DNA of 64,000 bases, taken from HXMU1420-2 sp040830545. GTDB taxonomy: Bacteria > Pseudomonadota > Alphaproteobacteria > Rhodobacterales > Rhodobacteraceae. Below are positions 51,659-60,873 of the stretch, piece after piece. The position numbers were made by a program, and so were the translations under genes. Below the pieces are notes generated by a model that saw only the letters and a list, made by a program, of their open reading frames with translations, did not search any database and had not been told where the DNA came from. Numbering within the stretch: the stretch's first letter is position 1; each line of letters begins with the position of its first letter. Where the stretch lies: assembly GCA_040830545.1 (NCBI GenBank), contig JBFOMB010000008.1, forward strand, positions 135,361-199,360, in the 5' to 3' direction.

Positions 51659-53053
51659 TCAGTACCGGTAGTGTTCCGGCTTGAACGGGCCTTCGGGTGT
51701 GACGCCGATATAAGCGGCCTGTTCTGACGACAGTTCGGTCAGTTTCACGCCAATCTTTGCCAGATGCAGGCGCGCGACCTTCTCGTCCAGATGCTTGGGC
51801 AGGACGTAGACCTTGTTTTCGTACTGATCGCCTTTGGTGAACAGTTCGATCTGCGCCAGTGTCTGGTTGGTGAAAGATGCGGACATCACGAAAGACGGGT
51901 GCCCTGTCGCGTTCCCGAGGTTCAGCAGACGGCCTTCGGACAGCAGAATGATCCGGTTGCCCGAGGGCATTTCGATCATGTCCACCTGATCCTTGATGTT
52001 GGTCCACTTGTGGTTCTTCAGGTTTGCCACCTGAATTTCATTGTCGAAGTGGCCGATGTTGCCGACGATGGCCATGTCCTTCATCTCGCGCATATGCTCG
52101 ATGCGGATGACGTCCTTGTTGCCGGTGGTGGTGACAAAGATATCAGCCGAGGACACCACGTCCTCCAGCGTTGTGACCTGGAACCCGTCCATTGCCGCCT
52201 GCAATGCGCAGATCGGGTCCGCCTCGGTCACGATCACACGGGCGCCAGCCCCCTGCAACGACGCGGCAGAGCCTTTGCCCACGTCACCATAGCCGCAGAC
52301 CACCGCCGTTTTGCCCGCCATCATGGTGTCGGTTGCGCGACGGATGCCGTCGACCAGCGATTCCTTACAGCCGTATTTGTTGTCGAATTTCGACTTGGTC
52401 ACGCTGTCGTTCACGTTGATGGCGGGGAACGGCAGATGCCCCTTGTCCATCAGCTGATACAGGCGGTGCACACCGGTGGTGGTTTCTTCGGACACGCCCT
52501 GAATCTTGTGGCGCTGTTTCACGAACCAGCCCGGGCTTTCCTTCAGGCGCTTTTTGATCTGCGCGAAGAAGGCGACTTCCTCTTCGCTGGTCGGGGTTTC
52601 GATCAGGTCGGTTTCACCCTCTTCGACGCGGGCGCCGATCAGGATGTACATCGTTGCGTCGCCACCATCGTCGAGGATCATGTTGCAGCCGTCATCGCAG
52701 AAGTGGAAAATACGGTCCGCGTAGTCCCAATATTCTTCCAGCGTTTCGCCCTTGATCGCGAACACCGGCGTGCCCGCAGCAGCAATCGCAGCGGCAGCAT
52801 GGTCCTGGGTCGAGAAGATGTTGCACGATGCCCAGCGCACGTCAGCGCCCAACGCAACCAGTGTTTCGATCAGCACGGCGGTCTGGATTGTCATATGCAA
52901 CGATCCAGCAATACGCGCGCCTTTCAACGGCTGCGAAGCGCCATATTCCTCGCGCAGGGCCATCAGCCCCGGCATTTCGGTTTCGGCAATTTCGATTTCC
53001 TTACGGCCAAAGCCCGCAAGCGAGATGTCTTTTACGATGTAGTCGGTCGTCAT
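51659..53053 (-). CDS. ahcY: Adenosylhomocysteinase
   Basis: A 464-residue NAD-dependent enzyme splitting S-adenosylhomocysteine to adenosine and homocysteine, relieving inhibition of methyltransferases. Family marks: ETLVALGADVRWASCNIFSTQDHAAAA, VCGYGDVGKGSAASLQGAGARV (NAD site) and the C-terminal KPEHYRY. The start is ATG 53051-53053 (MTTDYIVKDI), removing 21 non-homologous codons. No clear SAH riboswitch was seen in the short region upstream. Confidence 0.97.
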   Translation of the reverse strand: MTTDYIVKDISLAGFGRKEIEIAETEMPGLMALREEYGASQPLKGARIAGSLHMTIQTAVLIETLVALGADVRWASCNIFSTQDHAAAAIAAAGTPVFAIKGETLEEYWDYADRIFHFCDDGCNMILDDGGDATMYILIGARVEEGETDLIETPTSEEEVAFFAQIKKRLKESPGWFVKQRHKIQGVSEETTTGVHRLYQLMDKGHLPFPAINVNDSVTKSKFDNKYGCKESLVDGIRRATDTMMAGKTAVVCGYGDVGKGSAASLQGAGARVIVTEADPICALQAAMDGFQVTTLEDVVSSADIFVTTTGNKDVIRIEHMREMKDMAIVGNIGHFDNEIQVANLKNHKWTNIKDQVDMIEMPSGNRIILLSEGRLLNLGNATGHPSFVMSASFTNQTLAQIELFTKGDQYENKVYVLPKHLDEKVARLHLAKIGVKLTELSSEQAAYIGVTPEGPFKPEHYRY

Positions 53054-53173
53054 GATGTGCTCCGGGATCGTCCTCGTGTCTTGCGCGTCCCTACCATCCC
53101 TTGATTTGGGCAGCAATGTGGATCATACTTCGCGCAACGACGCCCTGAAGGGCGCAAACGCAAGAGGCGGAAA

Positions 53174-53965
53174 ATGCAGGTTGAGCAGCTGGCCAGCGAT
53201 GCTGGTCAAATCAAATTCGATTCCGAAACATTCCGGGACGTTGACGCGCAAGCGGTCGACACGAGAACCGAGGCTTCTTCCGCCGGAGAACCCGAGTTTG
53301 CCTATACGCTGGCAAGCAATCCTTATGGCCACTATTGCATCCCAGATAGTATGGCTGACCGGCAAGAAGCGGTCGAAACCGCCAACGCTGGCATCTTTCA
53401 ACAGGCCACACTGGAATTGGTTTCGCGCAAAATGGGACGCGGCGACCTTGTCATGTGCCGGGCAGGGCTGGGCAGCGCATTGCCCGTTCTGCACGACGCA
53501 CTGGCCCCAACATCAGTCATCCACGCCTTAGAGCCGTATGAACCAGCCTTTGCTGCGGCAAGGTTCACTGCGCAGCTGAACGGGTTGGAGAACCTGCAAC
53601 TGCACCAGGCTTTCGCGGGCAAACGAAATCGCGACGTGCCCGCAACGCGCGTTTTGAGTGAAGAAGACGCATTGGACGGGGACACCGAGCATACCGTCAA
53701 AATGAACCGGCTGGACAAGATCATACCAGCAGGCCGCTATGTTTCAGTGATCTATCTGAATTCCGGTGGCCGAGAGGTTCCGGCCGTATTGGGTGCAACA
53801 CGGACCGTGCATGATTGTGCGCCAATGATCGTGATGAACGCACCTTCCGAACAAATCCGCAGATTCCAGGCATCTTGCCTGGACGCGCATTTCCCGGACC
53901 TGCGTTATACCTACGCCGGGATGATGGACGGGAACGCGATTTATGTGGCTCTGAACAGGGCCTGA
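53174..53965 (+). CDS. FkbM-like methyltransferase-fold protein
   Basis: A 263-residue protein resembling the FkbM SAM-methyltransferase fold: GDLVMCRAGLGSALPVLHDAL in place of motif I, then HALEPYEPAFAAARFTAQLNGLENLQLHQAFAG. The glycine loop is less regular than in active enzymes. Divergent from ahcY with a 120-base gap; ribosome site GAGGCGG. Substrate unknown. Confidence 0.6.
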   Translation: MQVEQLASDAGQIKFDSETFRDVDAQAVDTRTEASSAGEPEFAYTLASNPYGHYCIPDSMADRQEAVETANAGIFQQATLELVSRKMGRGDLVMCRAGLGSALPVLHDALAPTSVIHALEPYEPAFAAARFTAQLNGLENLQLHQAFAGKRNRDVPATRVLSEEDALDGDTEHTVKMNRLDKIIPAGRYVSVIYLNSGGREVPAVLGATRTVHDCAPMIVMNAPSEQIRRFQASCLDAHFPDLRYTYAGMMDGNAIYVALNRA

Positions 53966-54070
53966 TAGGCGTCGTCAGCGCATGCGAGAGAGTTTTGGTG
54001 CTATAGTCCCGAAGGAGTCAAAGCCCCGGCGGCACATCCGTTCCTCAAACCGAACCGGCGACGATATGCG

Positions 54071-54586
54071 CTAGCCGCCCAGCACCATGGTCCACCAGAT
54101 CTTGCCATTGTTTTCCTGAAACCACGAAAATCCCAACTGCGTGGCTCTGGGGTCCATAATGACCTCACGCGTGCCAGTCTGTTCCATCCATGCAGCCAGG
54201 GTTTCCAGTTCGGACTCATAAGTCTCTGAAATAACCTCACCAATCAGCGCGCCACCATACCCCGACCGGCGCACGCGATCCAACGGCGACGACCCGTCCG
54301 AGCCAAAATGCCAGGGCCGGTTTTGCACCGACATATCGCGGGAATGGGTCGACGCGGCCGCGTTCAATTGGGAGTTCAACTGGATCGGCTGCACACCAGA
54401 CGCCTGTCGCAGCGAATTCACCGAATCCAGCATGCGGAACTGGATTTTGGACGTATCACCGCCCCGGATGCGATAGACCTGAGGCAACGGTTTGCCGTCC
54501 GCGCCCAATCGCGAATTGTCGTAACTCGGCGCACAAGCGGCCAGAACCACGGCCCCAATGGCCAGCAGGGAAAAAAGACGCGTCAT
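54071..54586 (-). CDS. CAP-domain lipoprotein
   Basis: A 171-residue exported protein. Lipobox LAAC after MTRLFSLLAIGAVV, then a CAP/SCP domain (LNSQLNAAASTHSRDMSVQNRPWHFGSDGSSPLDRVRRSGY...GEVISETY...WTMVLGG). Such bacterial CAP proteins are envelope-associated, with unknown activity. It is divergent from the L,D-transpeptidase gene, another envelope protein. Confidence 0.85.
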   Translation of the reverse strand: MTRLFSLLAIGAVVLAACAPSYDNSRLGADGKPLPQVYRIRGGDTSKIQFRMLDSVNSLRQASGVQPIQLNSQLNAAASTHSRDMSVQNRPWHFGSDGSSPLDRVRRSGYGGALIGEVISETYESELETLAAWMEQTGTREVIMDPRATQLGFSWFQENNGKIWWTMVLGG

Positions 54587-54752
54587 AATCCACCCGGTGA
54601 TAACTTGGCTATCCGATTACCTTGGCGCGGGTCAGGATTCAAACTCACAAATCTGTATCAGGCGGACGATGGCGTGTTTGATTTGCGACTGCGGCTTTCT
54701 GGTCATAATATGCATCTGCAATCGTTGGTTTGACTCTGATTGGAGATGTCAC

Positions 54753-55364
54753 ATGGGACGCAAGACATTTGATTCCGTGTCGCGCCGCGCCTTTCTGGCC
54801 GGGACAGCGGCAACTTTGGGTACACCTGTTTTGGCGCAAACCGCTACCGAAGACCCGGCATTTGACCCTTTGCGCCCTCCGCCGGAACCTGAACCTGCCG
54901 TACGACGCAACATTTCCAGTTTCCGTTCGCTCAGCTGGGAACCCTATTTTTCGAATACGCGCAATGGGGCGGTTCTGGTCGATACGCGGTCGCGGGTTTT
55001 GCACTACTGGTCCGAAGATCAGTCGATCTACAAGCTGTACCCAACCAGTGTTCCACTCACCGAAGAACTGACCAAACGCGGTCGGACATCAGTGATTCGC
55101 AAAGTTGTTGGCCCGGATTGGAGCCCGACCCCCAACATGTTGCGACGTAACCCGGAATGGCCCAAATACATCCCGCCGGGGCCGGACAATCCGCTGGGAA
55201 CGCACGCATTGTACCTGAGCTGGAAATACTATCGCATCCACGGCACACACGACACGCGCAAGATCGGGCGGCAATCGTCCAACGGATGCATCGGGCTGTT
55301 TAATGAACACATCTCGGAACTGTACGAGTTGACGAACGTAGGCACGCAAGTGTTGCTTATTTGA
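54753..55364 (+). CDS. L,D-transpeptidase (YkuD), Tat-exported
   Basis: A 203-residue peptidoglycan cross-linking or lipoprotein-attaching enzyme. A twin-arginine signal (SRRAFLAGTAATLGTPVLA, 10-28) leads to a YkuD domain with the catalytic HGTHD...SSNGCIG, H163 and Cys179. Start at ATG 54753 after GGAG; the frame upstream is a cysteine-rich non-coding extension. Short for the family but complete. Confidence 0.88.
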   Translation: MGRKTFDSVSRRAFLAGTAATLGTPVLAQTATEDPAFDPLRPPPEPEPAVRRNISSFRSLSWEPYFSNTRNGAVLVDTRSRVLHYWSEDQSIYKLYPTSVPLTEELTKRGRTSVIRKVVGPDWSPTPNMLRRNPEWPKYIPPGPDNPLGTHALYLSWKYYRIHGTHDTRKIGRQSSNGCIGLFNEHISELYELTNVGTQVLLI

Positions 55365-55504
55365 CGACATTTCAGCACGGCACGAGGTTTTGCGACCAAC
55401 AAGAGTTTGCAATCCACGTTCATTGCTGATTAGAAAAACCCTACGAGGTAAGTCTTGGGTGCGTGGATCATTAGATTAGGTCCCCGCAATATCTGGAGGT
55501 TAAT

Positions 55505-55690
55505 ATGAAGAAACTCGTTCTCGCAGCAGCGCTGTCTGGTGCCGCATCGACCGCTTTCGCTGGCAACTTGGCCGAGCCGATTGTTGAAGCACCGGTCATC
55601 GTTGAAGAAACCACCAGCTCCTCCAGCGGCATCTGGGTGCCGTTGATCCTGCTGGTTCTGGTTGCAGCAGCTGTCGCAGCTGGCAACTAA
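55505..55690 (+). CDS. Small exported/inner-membrane protein
   Basis: A 61-residue protein with a signal peptide (MKKLVLAAALSGAASTAFA) and a C-terminal hydrophobic helix (GIWVPLILLVLVAAAVAAG). Ribosome site GGAGG. A strong terminator follows, so it is a separate small gene. Probably held in the inner membrane; function unknown. Confidence 0.8.
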   Translation: MKKLVLAAALSGAASTAFAGNLAEPIVEAPVIVEETTSSSSGIWVPLILLVLVAAAVAAGN

Positions 55691-55710
55691 GCCCTAGGGC
55701 AACGAAAAAG

Positions 55711-55740
55711 AAGGCGGTGGTTTTTCCACCGCCTTTTTTT
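55711..55740 (+). terminator. Rho-independent terminator
   Basis: AAGGCGGTGG-ttttt-CCACCGCCTT followed by a run of seven or more T. Classic intrinsic terminator for the 61-residue gene. A run of A on the other side could also serve the convergent hemH transcript. Confidence 0.92.
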
Positions 55741-55773
55741 GTGTCTGGTGTTTGACCGGGCGCCGGTGCCGAG

Positions 55774-55794
55774 GCCCCGGATCAGGTCCGGGGC
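55774..55794. repeat. GC-rich palindrome, REP-like
   Basis: GCCCCGG-atcaggt-CCGGGGC lies between the terminator and the hemH stop. I recall similar GC-rich palindromes dispersed in rhodobacterial genomes; only one copy is seen here. May assist hemH termination. Confidence 0.5.
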
Positions 55795-55807
55795 TGCGTC
55801 GTGGCAG

Positions 55808-56869
55808 TCAGCCCAGCCAGCCGCTCAGTTCCGTGCGGGCAATGGTGACCAACGCCTCGATATGGGCGTCTTCGTCGTTGAGGCAGGGGATATAAGTGAA
55901 TTCCTGTCCGCCTGCGTGCTCAAAGCTTTCTTTGATCTCTTCCTGAATCTCTTCCAGCGTTTCGATGCAATCCGCCGAAAACGCGGGCGCGATGACCGCG
56001 ATGTTGGTTTTGCCTTCTTCAGAGGCCAGCCGCGCGACTTCCTCCACGGTATAGGGGCGCAACCACTCTTCAGGTCCGAACACGGATTGAAAGGTTGTCG
56101 TGATCTCCGTCTCGGGCCAGCCCAGCCGTTCCCGCAACAGCCGCGTCGTTTTCTGGCATTGGCAGTGATAGGGATCGCCCTCGGTCAGATAGCGCTGCGG
56201 CATGCCGTGATAGGACACGACCAGAATGTCCGGGTGGTTCTCCAGCGCGGCGTATCCACGTTCCACCGATTGGGCCAGCGCGTCGATGTAATCGGGGTGA
56301 TCAAAATAGGCCGGCACGGTCCGCACGGCGGGCTGCCATTTCTCTTCCATCAGGACGCGAAAGAACTGATCATTTGCCGTGGCCGAGGTCGCGCCAGCGT
56401 ATTGAGGGTAAAGGGGAAAAAACAGAATTTTTCGGCAACCGGCATCAATCAGCTCACGCACCTTGGACTTGGTCGACGGGTTGCCATAGCGCATGCAGAA
56501 ATCGACCACGACATTGTCACCGTGCAGGTCAGCAAAGGCCGCGGCCAGCTTTTCCGTCTGATCGCGCGTGATCGTCATTAGAGGGCTTTCGCCCTTGTCC
56601 TCGTTCCAGATGGATTTGTAGGCCGCGCCGCTGGAAAACGGACGTTTGGTCAGGATGATCGTTTGCAGCAATGGCTGCCATTTCCATGCCGGGTAGTCGA
56701 TGACGCGCTGATCGGACAGGAATTCGTTCAGATACCGGCGCATGGACCAGTAATCGTAATTGTCCGGTGTCCCCAGATTGGCAAACAGGATGCCGACCTT
56801 TTCTGCCGGAATCGCCGGGTGATCCTTGGGGGCGTGGGCCGGGCAAATCGCGGGGGCGGCGTCCTTCAT
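55808..56869 (-). CDS. hemH: Ferrochelatase
   Basis: A 353-residue enzyme inserting Fe2+ into protoporphyrin IX, the last step of heme synthesis. Marks: VGILFANLGTPDNYDYWSMRRYLNEFLSD, SYHGMPQRY with the conserved His, TFQSVFGPEEWLRPYT. Start ATG 56867-56869. Length is normal. It stands apart from the hemY/hemD cluster. Confidence 0.96.
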   Translation of the reverse strand: MKDAAPAICPAHAPKDHPAIPAEKVGILFANLGTPDNYDYWSMRRYLNEFLSDQRVIDYPAWKWQPLLQTIILTKRPFSSGAAYKSIWNEDKGESPLMTITRDQTEKLAAAFADLHGDNVVVDFCMRYGNPSTKSKVRELIDAGCRKILFFPLYPQYAGATSATANDQFFRVLMEEKWQPAVRTVPAYFDHPDYIDALAQSVERGYAALENHPDILVVSYHGMPQRYLTEGDPYHCQCQKTTRLLRERLGWPETEITTTFQSVFGPEEWLRPYTVEEVARLASEEGKTNIAVIAPAFSADCIETLEEIQEEIKESFEHAGGQEFTYIPCLNDEDAHIEALVTIARTELSGWLG

Positions 56870-56923
56870 TGTGGTGTCCTGTTCATTGGGTCTGCGATGC
56901 AGATAGGCGTTTGGCGGGTCCGG

Positions 56924-57742
56924 TCAATCGGGCAGCTTGAATTCGTCGGTGCCCAGCGCCTCGGCCAGACGGGCGGCGGCGCTGCCGGGACGCAAGGGCT
57001 GCGGTTGACTGTCGGCGGGTTTCCAGCCGGTCAGGGTGATCAGCTCGAACTGCGCAGGGATGCGGCCGGATGGGGTTTTGTGGCGAGCCTGATAGAGCGT
57101 ATTGGCTTGTTCAAACAGGTGTCGCCCGGTGAACCTGCGGCGCCGCTGGGCCAGCGCGTTGGGTTCCCCCATCACCCGCAGATCGCGCATCAGGTGCCAG
57201 ATGTCGCGATATTCTGCTGTCAGGATTTCGCCGTCGGCCACGGGCAGGGCAAATCCAGCGCGTTGCAACAAGGCCCCCAGATCGCGGATGTCGCCCATCG
57301 GGCTGATTCGCGGCGACAATCCGCCGGACACCTCCGCCTCGGCATCGCGCAGGGTGGTGCGGAGTTCAGACAGGGTCGAACCTCCCAGCAGAACCGCAAC
57401 GCACAAACCATCAGCCTGCAAGGCGCGGCGGCATTGGATCAACTGCCCCACCGGGTCGTTCGCCCAATGCAGGCATGTCGCGTGGATCACCAGATCATGC
57501 GCCTCCGGTACCAGATCCAGCACATCGTCGTCCGGCACAATCCGCGCATCCGGCCAGAGATCCGCCCAAATTTCGGGAAAAGGCGTGACGACGGCGATCT
57601 TGGTAAACGTTCTGTTAATCAGTTTGAGCCGATCCTCGATCATGTCGCGGGTTGCGTCATGCAGGAACAACCCGTGTGGCGTGGCGCGGCGGCGGTTGCG
57701 CAACAGGGCTGGACGATCAAACAAAGGGGGCGGCGCGGTCAT
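56924..57742 (-). CDS. BioC/NDUFAF5-like SAM-dependent methyltransferase-fold protein
   Basis: A 272-residue protein with opening FDRPALLRNRRRA typical of the NDUFAF5 family, then IVPDDDVLDLVPEAHDLVIHATCLHWANDPVGQL, the SAM-domain region. Its relatives hydroxylate or methylate a complex I subunit or act in biotin synthesis; the exact function is uncertain. Divergent from comF with a 37-base gap. Confidence 0.75.
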   Translation of the reverse strand: MTAPPPLFDRPALLRNRRRATPHGLFLHDATRDMIEDRLKLINRTFTKIAVVTPFPEIWADLWPDARIVPDDDVLDLVPEAHDLVIHATCLHWANDPVGQLIQCRRALQADGLCVAVLLGGSTLSELRTTLRDAEAEVSGGLSPRISPMGDIRDLGALLQRAGFALPVADGEILTAEYRDIWHLMRDLRVMGEPNALAQRRRRFTGRHLFEQANTLYQARHKTPSGRIPAQFELITLTGWKPADSQPQPLRPGSAAARLAEALGTDEFKLPD

Positions 57743-57779
57743 GCGCGCTGGATAGGCGATACACTGGGGAATTCAAGCC

Positions 57780-58487
57780 GTGTTGCACACGCTCTACCCG
57801 CCCAGCTGTGTCAGTTGCGGTGAATTGGTGGAGTCCGAATTTGGCCTCTGCGGCCATTGCTGGCGGGACATGCCGTTTATCTCAGGACCTGTGTGTGACA
57901 GCTGTGGGGTGCCTTTGCCGGGTCCGGTCGATGGTCATCGGCTGGAATGTGACGCCTGTATGCAAACCCCGCGCAGCTGGCGTATGGGGCGGGCGGCGAT
58001 GCTCTATTCCGGAACCGGGCGCAAAATGGTGCTGGGGCTGAAGCATGGGGATCGTCAGGATATCGCGCGCCCTGCAGGACAGTGGCTGGCGCAGGCCGCC
58101 AAACCTTTGATTCAGCCGGATATGGTCATTGCGCCTGTACCGTTGCACCGGTTTCGCCTGCTGCGACGGCGCTACAACCAATCCGCGCTGCTGAGCCGAG
58201 CAGTGGCGACCCGGCTGAACCTGACGCATTGCCCCGATTTGTTGGTGCGTACACGGCAAACACCGTCGCTGGACCGGCGAACACGCGAGGAACGGACTGA
58301 AATCCTGTCCGGCGCAATTGCCGTACATCCCGGTCGGACGGGTCAGATCAAGGACCGGCCAGTGCTGATCGTGGATGACGTGATGACCAGCGGCGCAACG
58401 CTGGAGGCATGCAGCACCGCCTGTTTAGTAGGCGGCGCGTCTGACGTTTTCGTGTTGGTACTGGCACGCGTTGCAAATGATCCATAA
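57780..58487 (+). CDS. ComF-family phosphoribosyltransferase-like protein
   Basis: A 235-residue protein: an N-terminal zinc-finger-like region with several CxxC pairs (CVSCGE, CGHC, CDSCG, CDAC; about 10-60), then a phosphoribosyltransferase domain with the PRPP loop LIVDDVMTSGATL. ComF homologs take part in DNA uptake in competent bacteria. Start GTG 57780. It lies 36 bases before grxC. Confidence 0.88.
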   Translation: MLHTLYPPSCVSCGELVESEFGLCGHCWRDMPFISGPVCDSCGVPLPGPVDGHRLECDACMQTPRSWRMGRAAMLYSGTGRKMVLGLKHGDRQDIARPAGQWLAQAAKPLIQPDMVIAPVPLHRFRLLRRRYNQSALLSRAVATRLNLTHCPDLLVRTRQTPSLDRRTREERTEILSGAIAVHPGRTGQIKDRPVLIVDDVMTSGATLEACSTACLVGGASDVFVLVLARVANDP

Positions 58488-58523
58488 ATCGCTGACAAAA
58501 GGTCAGACATTTGGATTGGACAC

Positions 58524-58781
58524 ATGAAACAAGTCGAAATCTATACTTCCCCCCTTTGTGGATTTTGTCACGCGGCCAAGAAGCTGTTGAACCAAAAGGG
58601 CGTTTCCTTTGCTGAGGTTGACGTCTGGGCGGAACCGAACCGCAAGGCTGAAATGATCAACCGTGCGAATGGTGGCCGGACCGTGCCACAGATTTTCATT
58701 GGCGGTGAACATGTCGGCGGCTGTGACGATCTTTATGCGCTGGAGCGGGCGGGCAAGCTGGATCCGATGCTGACCGCGTGA
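58524..58781 (+). CDS. grxC: Glutaredoxin 3
   Basis: An 85-residue glutathione-dependent thiol oxidoreductase with active site C12-GF-C15 (SPLCGFCHAAKKLL) and the GRTVPQIFIGGEHVGG glutathione-binding region. The CGFC centre replaces the usual CPYC, which is common in alphaproteobacteria. Its stop overlaps the nitrilase start by one base. Confidence 0.92.
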   Translation: MKQVEIYTSPLCGFCHAAKKLLNQKGVSFAEVDVWAEPNRKAEMINRANGGRTVPQIFIGGEHVGGCDDLYALERAGKLDPMLTA

Positions 58782-59611
58782 TGCGGGTCGCCCTGACTCA
58801 ACTGACCAGCTCGGACGACCCGGTGGCAAATCTGTCCATGACGCGGGACATGATTCGGGATGGGGCAGGTCAGGGCGCGCAATTTGTGCTGACCCCTGAG
58901 GTTACAAATTGCCTGTCCGCCAGCCGCACCCGCCAGCGCGCGGTTTTGACCGGGCAGGATCAGGATGCAACATTGGCAGGTCTGCGCGACTCGGCGCGGG
59001 ATCTGGGTATCTGGCTGCTGATCGGGTCGCTGGCGCTGACCACGGATGACTCGGATGGGCGGTTTGCCAATCGCTCTTTCCTGATTTCCCCGACCGGCGA
59101 AATTGTGGCTTGGTACGACAAAATCCACATGTTCGACGTGCAGGTGTCCGAAACAGAGACCTACCGCGAATCATCGGGCTACCGCCCCGGTGCACGGGCT
59201 GTGGTGGCGGATACACCAATGGCGCAGGTCGGGTTGACCGTGTGCTATGACGTACGCTTTCCGCATCTTTATCGGCAATTGGCGCAGGCCGGGGCGCAGA
59301 TACTGACCGTTCCATCCGCCTTTTCCCCGGTCACCGGTGCTGCCCATTGGCACACCCTGTTGCAGGCGCGCGCAATTGAAACCGGCTGTTTCGTTCTGGC
59401 CCCGGCCCAATGCGGCACCCACCCCACAACCCAGGGCCGCCAGCGCAAAACTTATGGTCATTCCCTGATCGTGTCCCCCTGGGGCGATGTTTTGGCGGAT
59501 GGCGGGACCGCGCCGGGCGTGATAATTGCTGATCTGAACCTGGATGATGTTCAGGCAGCACGCGCCAAAATCCCCAGCATGAGCGTGGATGCCCGTTATG
59601 AAGGACCGTAA
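58781..59611 (+). CDS. Nit-family carbon-nitrogen hydrolase
   Basis: A 276-residue enzyme of the nitrilase superfamily with the Glu-Lys-Cys triad E40 (TPEVTN), K114 (WYDKIHMF) and C155 (LTVCYDVRFP). This resembles Nit1/Nit2, which remove deaminated glutathione or 2-oxoglutaramate, fitting the glutaredoxin neighbour. Start at ATG 58781 (TGATG overlap) rather than GTG 58778. Its stop overlaps the MarR start as TAATG. Confidence 0.9.
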   Translation: MRVALTQLTSSDDPVANLSMTRDMIRDGAGQGAQFVLTPEVTNCLSASRTRQRAVLTGQDQDATLAGLRDSARDLGIWLLIGSLALTTDDSDGRFANRSFLISPTGEIVAWYDKIHMFDVQVSETETYRESSGYRPGARAVVADTPMAQVGLTVCYDVRFPHLYRQLAQAGAQILTVPSAFSPVTGAAHWHTLLQARAIETGCFVLAPAQCGTHPTTQGRQRKTYGHSLIVSPWGDVLADGGTAPGVIIADLNLDDVQAARAKIPSMSVDARYEGP

Positions 59612-60048
59612 TGACGGACGAGCCCAGTTCCCTGGCGATTTCGCTGTTCAGCGAGATTCTGGTGGCGGACCAATTGGTGCGCAACCGGTTGAGCCGCGCG
59701 CTGCCCAAGGGGATGGAGCTGTCGCATTTTTCGGTTTTGAACCATTTGGTTTTCGTCAATGACGAACGCAGCCCGGCGCAGTTGGCGGATACCTTCCATG
59801 TGACGCGTGGGGCCATGACAAACACGCTGAGCAAACTGGAATGGGCCGGCTACATTCATGTGCGCCCTGATTGGGACGACGCGCGGCGCAAGATGGTGGC
59901 GATCAGCCCCGCAGGCAAACGCGCGCGGGATCAGGCGATTTCAGACATGACACCGGTAATCACGCAGGTGGTGGAAAAGCTGGGCACGGACAAGGTGCGC
60001 GCCGTTGTGCCCGTGTTACGCGAATTACGGCTCAAGCTAGAGGCTTAG
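59611..60048 (+). CDS. MarR-family transcriptional regulator
   Basis: A 145-residue winged-helix protein (LSHFSVLNHLVFVNDERSPAQLADTFHVTRGAMTNTLSKLEWAGYIHVRPDWDDARRKMVAISPAGK). Part of the comF-grxC-nitrilase run through overlapping stop-start codons, so it may report on redox or thiol stress. Target unknown. Confidence 0.9.
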   Translation: MTDEPSSLAISLFSEILVADQLVRNRLSRALPKGMELSHFSVLNHLVFVNDERSPAQLADTFHVTRGAMTNTLSKLEWAGYIHVRPDWDDARRKMVAISPAGKRARDQAISDMTPVITQVVEKLGTDKVRAVVPVLRELRLKLEA

Positions 60049-60080
60049 AACAGTCGCCCGGCTGCTAAATGCCCGGTCCC

Positions 60081-60827
60081 CTAGGGCTTAAGGCTGGCTG
60101 TCACATAATTCACACTCAGATCGCGATCCGAGATGCGCCAGGCCCAGCTGATCGGGTTGAAAACGAACCCTTTGCGATCCACCGGGTTCAATCCCGCCTG
60201 CCGCAACAGGTCATAGAGTTCGTCCGGCGTGATGAATTTCTGCCATTCATGTGTGCCGCGCGGCAACCAGCGCATGACCACCTCGGCCCCGACAATGGCC
60301 ATGGCAAAGGATTTGGGGTTCCGGTTGATCGTCGAGCAGATGTGAATGCCACCGGGTTTCAACAATTGCTGGCAGGCGGTCAGATAGGCCAGCGGGTCAG
60401 CGACGTGTTCGACCACTTCCATGTTCAGGATCGCGTCAAACTGTTCACCCGATTCGGCCAAAGCCTCCGCAGTCGTGTTGCGATAGTCGATGGTCAGGCC
60501 GGATCGCGTTGCGTGTACCTGCGCGACCGGAATGTTGCGTTCTGCCGCATCCGCTCCCACAACTTCGGCCCCCAGCCGGGCCATCGGTTCGCTCAGTAAC
60601 CCGCCGCCACAACCGATGTCCAGAATACGCAGACCCGAAAAAGGCGCGTTTTCGCTCAGGTTCCGGTCAAATTCAGCCGCGATCTGCGTGGTGATGTAAT
60701 CCAGCCGACACGGGTTGAGCATATGCAACGGCTTGAACTTGCCGTTCGGGTCCCACCATTCATCGGCCATCGCCTCGAACTTGGCGACCTCGCCGGGATC
60801 AACTGTATTTGTGACGGTTTCCATCAT
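60081..60827 (-). CDS. ubiG: Ubiquinone biosynthesis O-methyltransferase
   Basis: A 248-residue enzyme for both O-methylations of the ubiquinone ring. Start region VDPGEVAKFEAMADEWWDPNGKFKPLHMLNPCRLDYI, SAM motif LDIGCGGGLLSEPMARLGA, and C-terminal WMVLPRGTHEW-type segment. Divergent from the peptidase gene. Confidence 0.95.
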   Translation of the reverse strand: MMETVTNTVDPGEVAKFEAMADEWWDPNGKFKPLHMLNPCRLDYITTQIAAEFDRNLSENAPFSGLRILDIGCGGGLLSEPMARLGAEVVGADAAERNIPVAQVHATRSGLTIDYRNTTAEALAESGEQFDAILNMEVVEHVADPLAYLTACQQLLKPGGIHICSTINRNPKSFAMAIVGAEVVMRWLPRGTHEWQKFITPDELYDLLRQAGLNPVDRKGFVFNPISWAWRISDRDLSVNYVTASLKP

Positions 60828-60873
60828 GAACCCCCGTGTACTCTGCCGGTTGCTATGCTCTATATAGATCGCA

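Noticed and set aside
50680..51684. Plus-strand frame of 334 codons
   Set aside because: Antisense to the ketopantoate reductase gene, with His/Arg/Gln-rich composition typical of shadow frames.
51764..53104. Long plus-strand frame of 446 codons
   Set aside because: Shadow of ahcY; the minus-strand protein is highly conserved and complete.
53054..53173. SAH riboswitch upstream of ahcY
   Set aside because: The short region has no convincing conserved core or pseudoknot arms that I can identify by eye.
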